Assembly (NCBI GenBank): GCA_900088475.1
Contig: FLMG01003881.1
Location: 8,253-30,738 of the forward strand
Length of the DNA stretch: 22,486 nucleotides
Reading direction: 5' to 3'
Origin: Hyphochytrium catenoides
Lineage: Eukaryota; Sar; Hyphochytriomycetes; Hyphochytriales; Hyphochytriaceae
The number at the start of each line of letters is the position of its first letter. The stretch's first letter is position 1. Of the stretch, positions 19,978-22,486 are shown in pieces. The notes under the pieces were generated by a model, which was given only the letters and a program-made list of their open reading frames with translations, was not told the origin of the DNA and did not search any database. The position numbers were made by a program, and so were the translations under genes.

Positions 19978-20530
19978 CTAGGAAGCTCTTCTTGTTGTTG
20001 AGTATGAAGATTGCAGAATGAGGCTGAACAAAGTGGAGAGGTGGAAGTCGGGTCGAGCTCGATGTTCAGTAAAGGCTATGTAAGTACTCAAAGCTTTAAA
20101 GCGCATCTGCAAGGGAAAGGAGAGGGAGAAATGCTGTGAGAAAGCGAACAGAGAGAGAAAGAGTGCTAGACCCTCATAGAATAGTCAAAAGAAGAGAGCA
20201 AAGACACAGCCGCAAAATATTGTTGGCTAAACAAAGATGGGAGAGAGAGATAGGACGAAAGAAGAGGAACGCGATCAGCTAACAATGAATCTTAAGAAGC
20301 ACAAAGAAAAGGAAATAGAGAGGAGAAGAATTTACGACAGGGATTAAGTCACAAGCGTCCTTGGTCATGGAAGACCCAAACGACGAGAGGTCGCAAGACG
20401 CGTCCTTCCACATCCCCGGGCACCTCCTACGATCCGCTTGCGATGTCGCTCCCATTCTCCTCACAAGCTCACTTAAGTCCCTGAAAGGCACCCGGCCCAG
20501 TCTAGATAAATTGCTCGGTCCATTAGGCAT
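19978..20530 (-). CDS. Possible small two-exon gene, unrecognised
   Basis: Exon 20530-20336 starts with an ATG (MPNGPSNLSRL) and reads 65 codons of ordinary mixed composition, including four Cys. It ends at a GTAAAT donor. A good polypyrimidine acceptor (CTTTCCCTTGCAG) allows exon 20106-19978 to follow in phase 0, ending in TAG, for 107 aa. The intron of about 230 nt contains CT-rich sequence on the minus strand, as in the proven introns. The model lies 183 bp upstream of the lectin start on the same strand, so these exons could instead be 5' exons of that gene. No family is recognised. Confidence 0.28.
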
Positions 20531-21000
20531 CTCCTAGACCCCTTCACAAGCTATTTGGCTGTCGCATCCATCGCAACAGTGGAGGCATAGGCACGATGAT
20601 GAGCCGCCGCCCTGCTCCCTCCCTTTCAACGACACGACTTTAATACGCATCTAAGAAATACCACTTGTTGTCCTTTCCACCACCAATTCTCTCCCCTCTG
20701 AGGCCCGGCACGGCATGCTCCCTTCAACGGCCCGGGAAAGACCTATTTGCTGCACACTGACTTCGGGTTAGGTTTATATGAAGTCTGACGCCAGCTTTCG
20801 TCCCATACCCCATACCTCTGCTTGGCTTCTTTCCCTACCTATCGTCATTATCAGTCGTTGAGCGGGAGGAAGAGGAAGTTAAGCGCTAGAGCTTAGGCGG
20901 CGTGATAAGTAATGAAACAAGGGACACGTTCAGCCGTTCTTCTTACTGGTCACACTATTTGTTATAATGGCAATAGGGGTCCCAGTCTTCTTTCTGTCAA
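20531..21000. other. Spacer without supportable genes
   Basis: Mixed sequence with no recognisable coding or RNA feature. It precedes the 150-bp tandem repeats. Confidence 0.5.
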
Positions 21001-21465
21001 CTACTATAACTACCAGTCTGCGACGACTCTTCGCTGGCTCTCATCATCCACCACTGCCAGAATAGACTGCTCCCAGAACTACTCAGCTACCCGCCCCTGG
21101 TCTCCCTGACCACCGCGATCTCCACGTTTTTACCATGGCCCTTGACGTTATTATCTACTATAACTACAGTCTGCGACGACTCTTCGCTGGCTTCCATCCA
21201 CCACTGCCAGAATAGACTGCTCCCAGAATTACTCAGCTACCCGCCCCTGGTCTCCCTGACCACCGCGATCTCCACGTTTTTACCATGGCCTTTGACGTTA
21301 TTATCTACTATAAATACAGTCTGCGGCGACTCTTCGCTGGCTCCCATCCACCACTGCCAGAATAGACTGCCCCCAGAATTACTCAGCTACCCGCCCCTGG
21401 TCTCCCTGACCCACCACGATCTCCACGTCTTTACCATCACTGCCTTTGAATGACGTTATACTATA
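21001..21465. repeat. Three tandem copies of a ~150-bp unit
   Basis: Copies start at 21001, 21155 and 21305, each with CTACTATAA followed by the block CTGCGACGACTCTTCGCTGG (one change in copy 3) and ending near CTCCACGTTTTTACCAT. Spacing is 154 then 150 bp; the first copy carries small insertions. Copies differ by scattered substitutions, so the array is not brand new. The unit is a multiple of three, so copies 2 and 3 share one open frame; copy 1 does not. No conserved protein domain results, so coding is unproven. No terminal inverted repeats or target-site duplications were seen. Confidence 0.85.
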
Positions 21466-22330
21466 CCTCTCAGCTCCTCGCAGAAAGAATCTCCTCAATG
21501 CTGTACCATCTGCACCTCTTAGACGGAACTTTTAAACGGCCGCTAGAAGAACCTTGGTTGCTGTCTATTACGAGGTCAGCTCCTCCACTGTTTCCGTTCT
21601 CACTCGTAGTAGCCGGTGCTGCTCTGTCTGTTGGTTATAATCATGGAGGAGCATTAACCGCCTGTCAACAACACTAGTGCTTGGACCAGCAGCGGCACCT
21701 CTCAACAACAACCTGAATATATACAGCCACTTTGGCAAGACCGCCGGCGTTCGGCAGCTTACTTCTTGACCAGAGGCATATACTACAACGACAATGGACC
21801 CCGCTCCCCCGCCCCCCGCCCCTGCGCCCGCCTTTACAACGATACGACGCTGTATTATTACTTATCCTAGGATAATACTACGCAGGAGATTTTTGTCCCA
21901 CCACGTCGTCAACCCACCTGCCTCCTCCGCTCCTTCCTCTCTCTGGCATCCGTGGAGAGACTTATTAGCAGCTGAGTATTGACTACTTGTGGATAAGCTT
22001 TGAAGCCGGGAGGCGCCAGTCCCCGTCTCCCATCATGCTGCTCTGCTTCTTCTTTCCCTACTACGTACCTTGATCATCATCAACAGTCGCCAAGCAGTGG
22101 GAAAACGGTCCAAGCCAGCGGCAGAATAAATCAAGCACATACTACCTCTGCCGCCCGTTCTTCCGCGTCCATCATCACGCAACAGTACTAACAATAATAA
22201 GTCTCCACCTCGATCAGCTTCTTCTTTTAATTCACCACTTTTTATAAGCGGGGGCTGGAGCAGTGCGTGGGTCCACTCCTCATCGTTGTGCCTCCGCCGC
22301 GTTAAAATATATAACTATAGTAAAATAAAG
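21466..22330. other. Spacer without supportable genes
   Basis: Low-complexity CCN/TTC-rich sequence, then AT-rich sequence near 22300. Short ATG-started frames such as 21794-21982 (Pro/Ala-rich start) show no domain. Confidence 0.45.
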
Positions 22331-22374
22331 AGTCTAACGGAGAGGAGCCAGTAGTCTAACTGAGAGGAGCCAGT
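22331..22374. repeat. 22-bp direct repeat, two copies
   Basis: Two adjacent 22-bp units, AGTCTAACNGAGAGGAGCCAGT-like, differ at one base (G or T at position 9). A partial third match (TGAGAGGAGC) lies at 22411-22420. Function is unknown. Confidence 0.75.
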
Positions 22375-22486
22375 AGAACGCTGTGTGGCCAAACCCCCAC
22401 CCACAATTTTTGAGAGGAGCATACTCTTCACGCTTCAGCACTAGAGGGAATTTATACGGTGAAAAGTCGGTCAAACTTTTCACTTT

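Noticed and set aside
21142-21453. 103-codon plus-strand frame in the 150-bp repeats
   Set aside because: It stays open because the unit is a multiple of three. Copy 1 does not share the frame and no domain is seen, so it is kept only as a repeat.
21001-21465. CRISPR-like array
   Set aside because: Units are about 150 bp, abutting, with no short repeat and unique spacer pattern, and the genome is eukaryotic.
1-22486. tRNA, rRNA or spliceosomal RNA genes
   Set aside because: I found no cloverleaf with a conserved T-loop, no conserved rRNA block and no recognisable snRNA motif by eye; a covariance-model scan would be needed to exclude divergent ones.

Overview
The window is nuclear DNA from an intron-rich microbial eukaryote. 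Several genes become continuous, family-typical proteins only after removal of short GT-AG introns (about 59-390 nt, one of 983 nt). There are no Shine-Dalgarno-led operons, and TAA, TAG and TGA all end genes, so the code looks standard. I cannot name the lineage. TFIIS and fimbrin are both widespread in eukaryotes. Long CT/GA microsatellites fill introns and spacers in the left part.

Left part (1-13.4 kb). A TFIIS transcription elongation factor (428-1850, +, 2 exons, 344 aa) converges on a fimbrin/plastin actin-bundling protein (2451-5704, -, 12 exons, 628 aa). An uncharacterised single-exon basic/acidic protein with a Cys4 cluster (6550-7791, +) is divergent from fimbrin. About 3.6 kb of mostly low-complexity DNA follows (GA and CT tracts), with one plausible pair of terminal exons at 9159-9481. 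Next is a secreted trypsin-like S1 serine protease (11418-13177, +, 4 exons, 295 aa). It has a complete His-Asp-Ser triad but Lys at the oxyanion-hole position normally held by Gly193, and Asn rather than Arg/Lys before its mature N-terminus.

Right part (13.4-22.5 kb). Long dinucleotide tracts largely stop near 13.25 kb. The clear gene here is a membrane protein with a ricin-type beta-trefoil (R-type lectin) domain (18370-19794, -, 2 exons, 453 aa). A weak two-exon gene model (19978-20530, -) lies just upstream of it. Two other coding-like stretches look broken or unresolved: an unknown protein at 15332-16405, interrupted by one in-frame TGA, and a truncated nicotinamidase/isochorismatase-like sequence at 17348-17971 with relics of family motifs in the wrong frames. 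A 150-bp unit repeated three times lies at 21.0-21.5 kb and a 22-bp direct repeat near the right edge. The rest of the right part shows no supportable genes.

I see no operon-like or defence-like system. The genes look like independent eukaryotic loci. The most unusual items are the lectin protein's architecture, the protease active-site substitutions, the unrecognised 6550-7791 protein, and the damaged or frame-broken loci of the right part.
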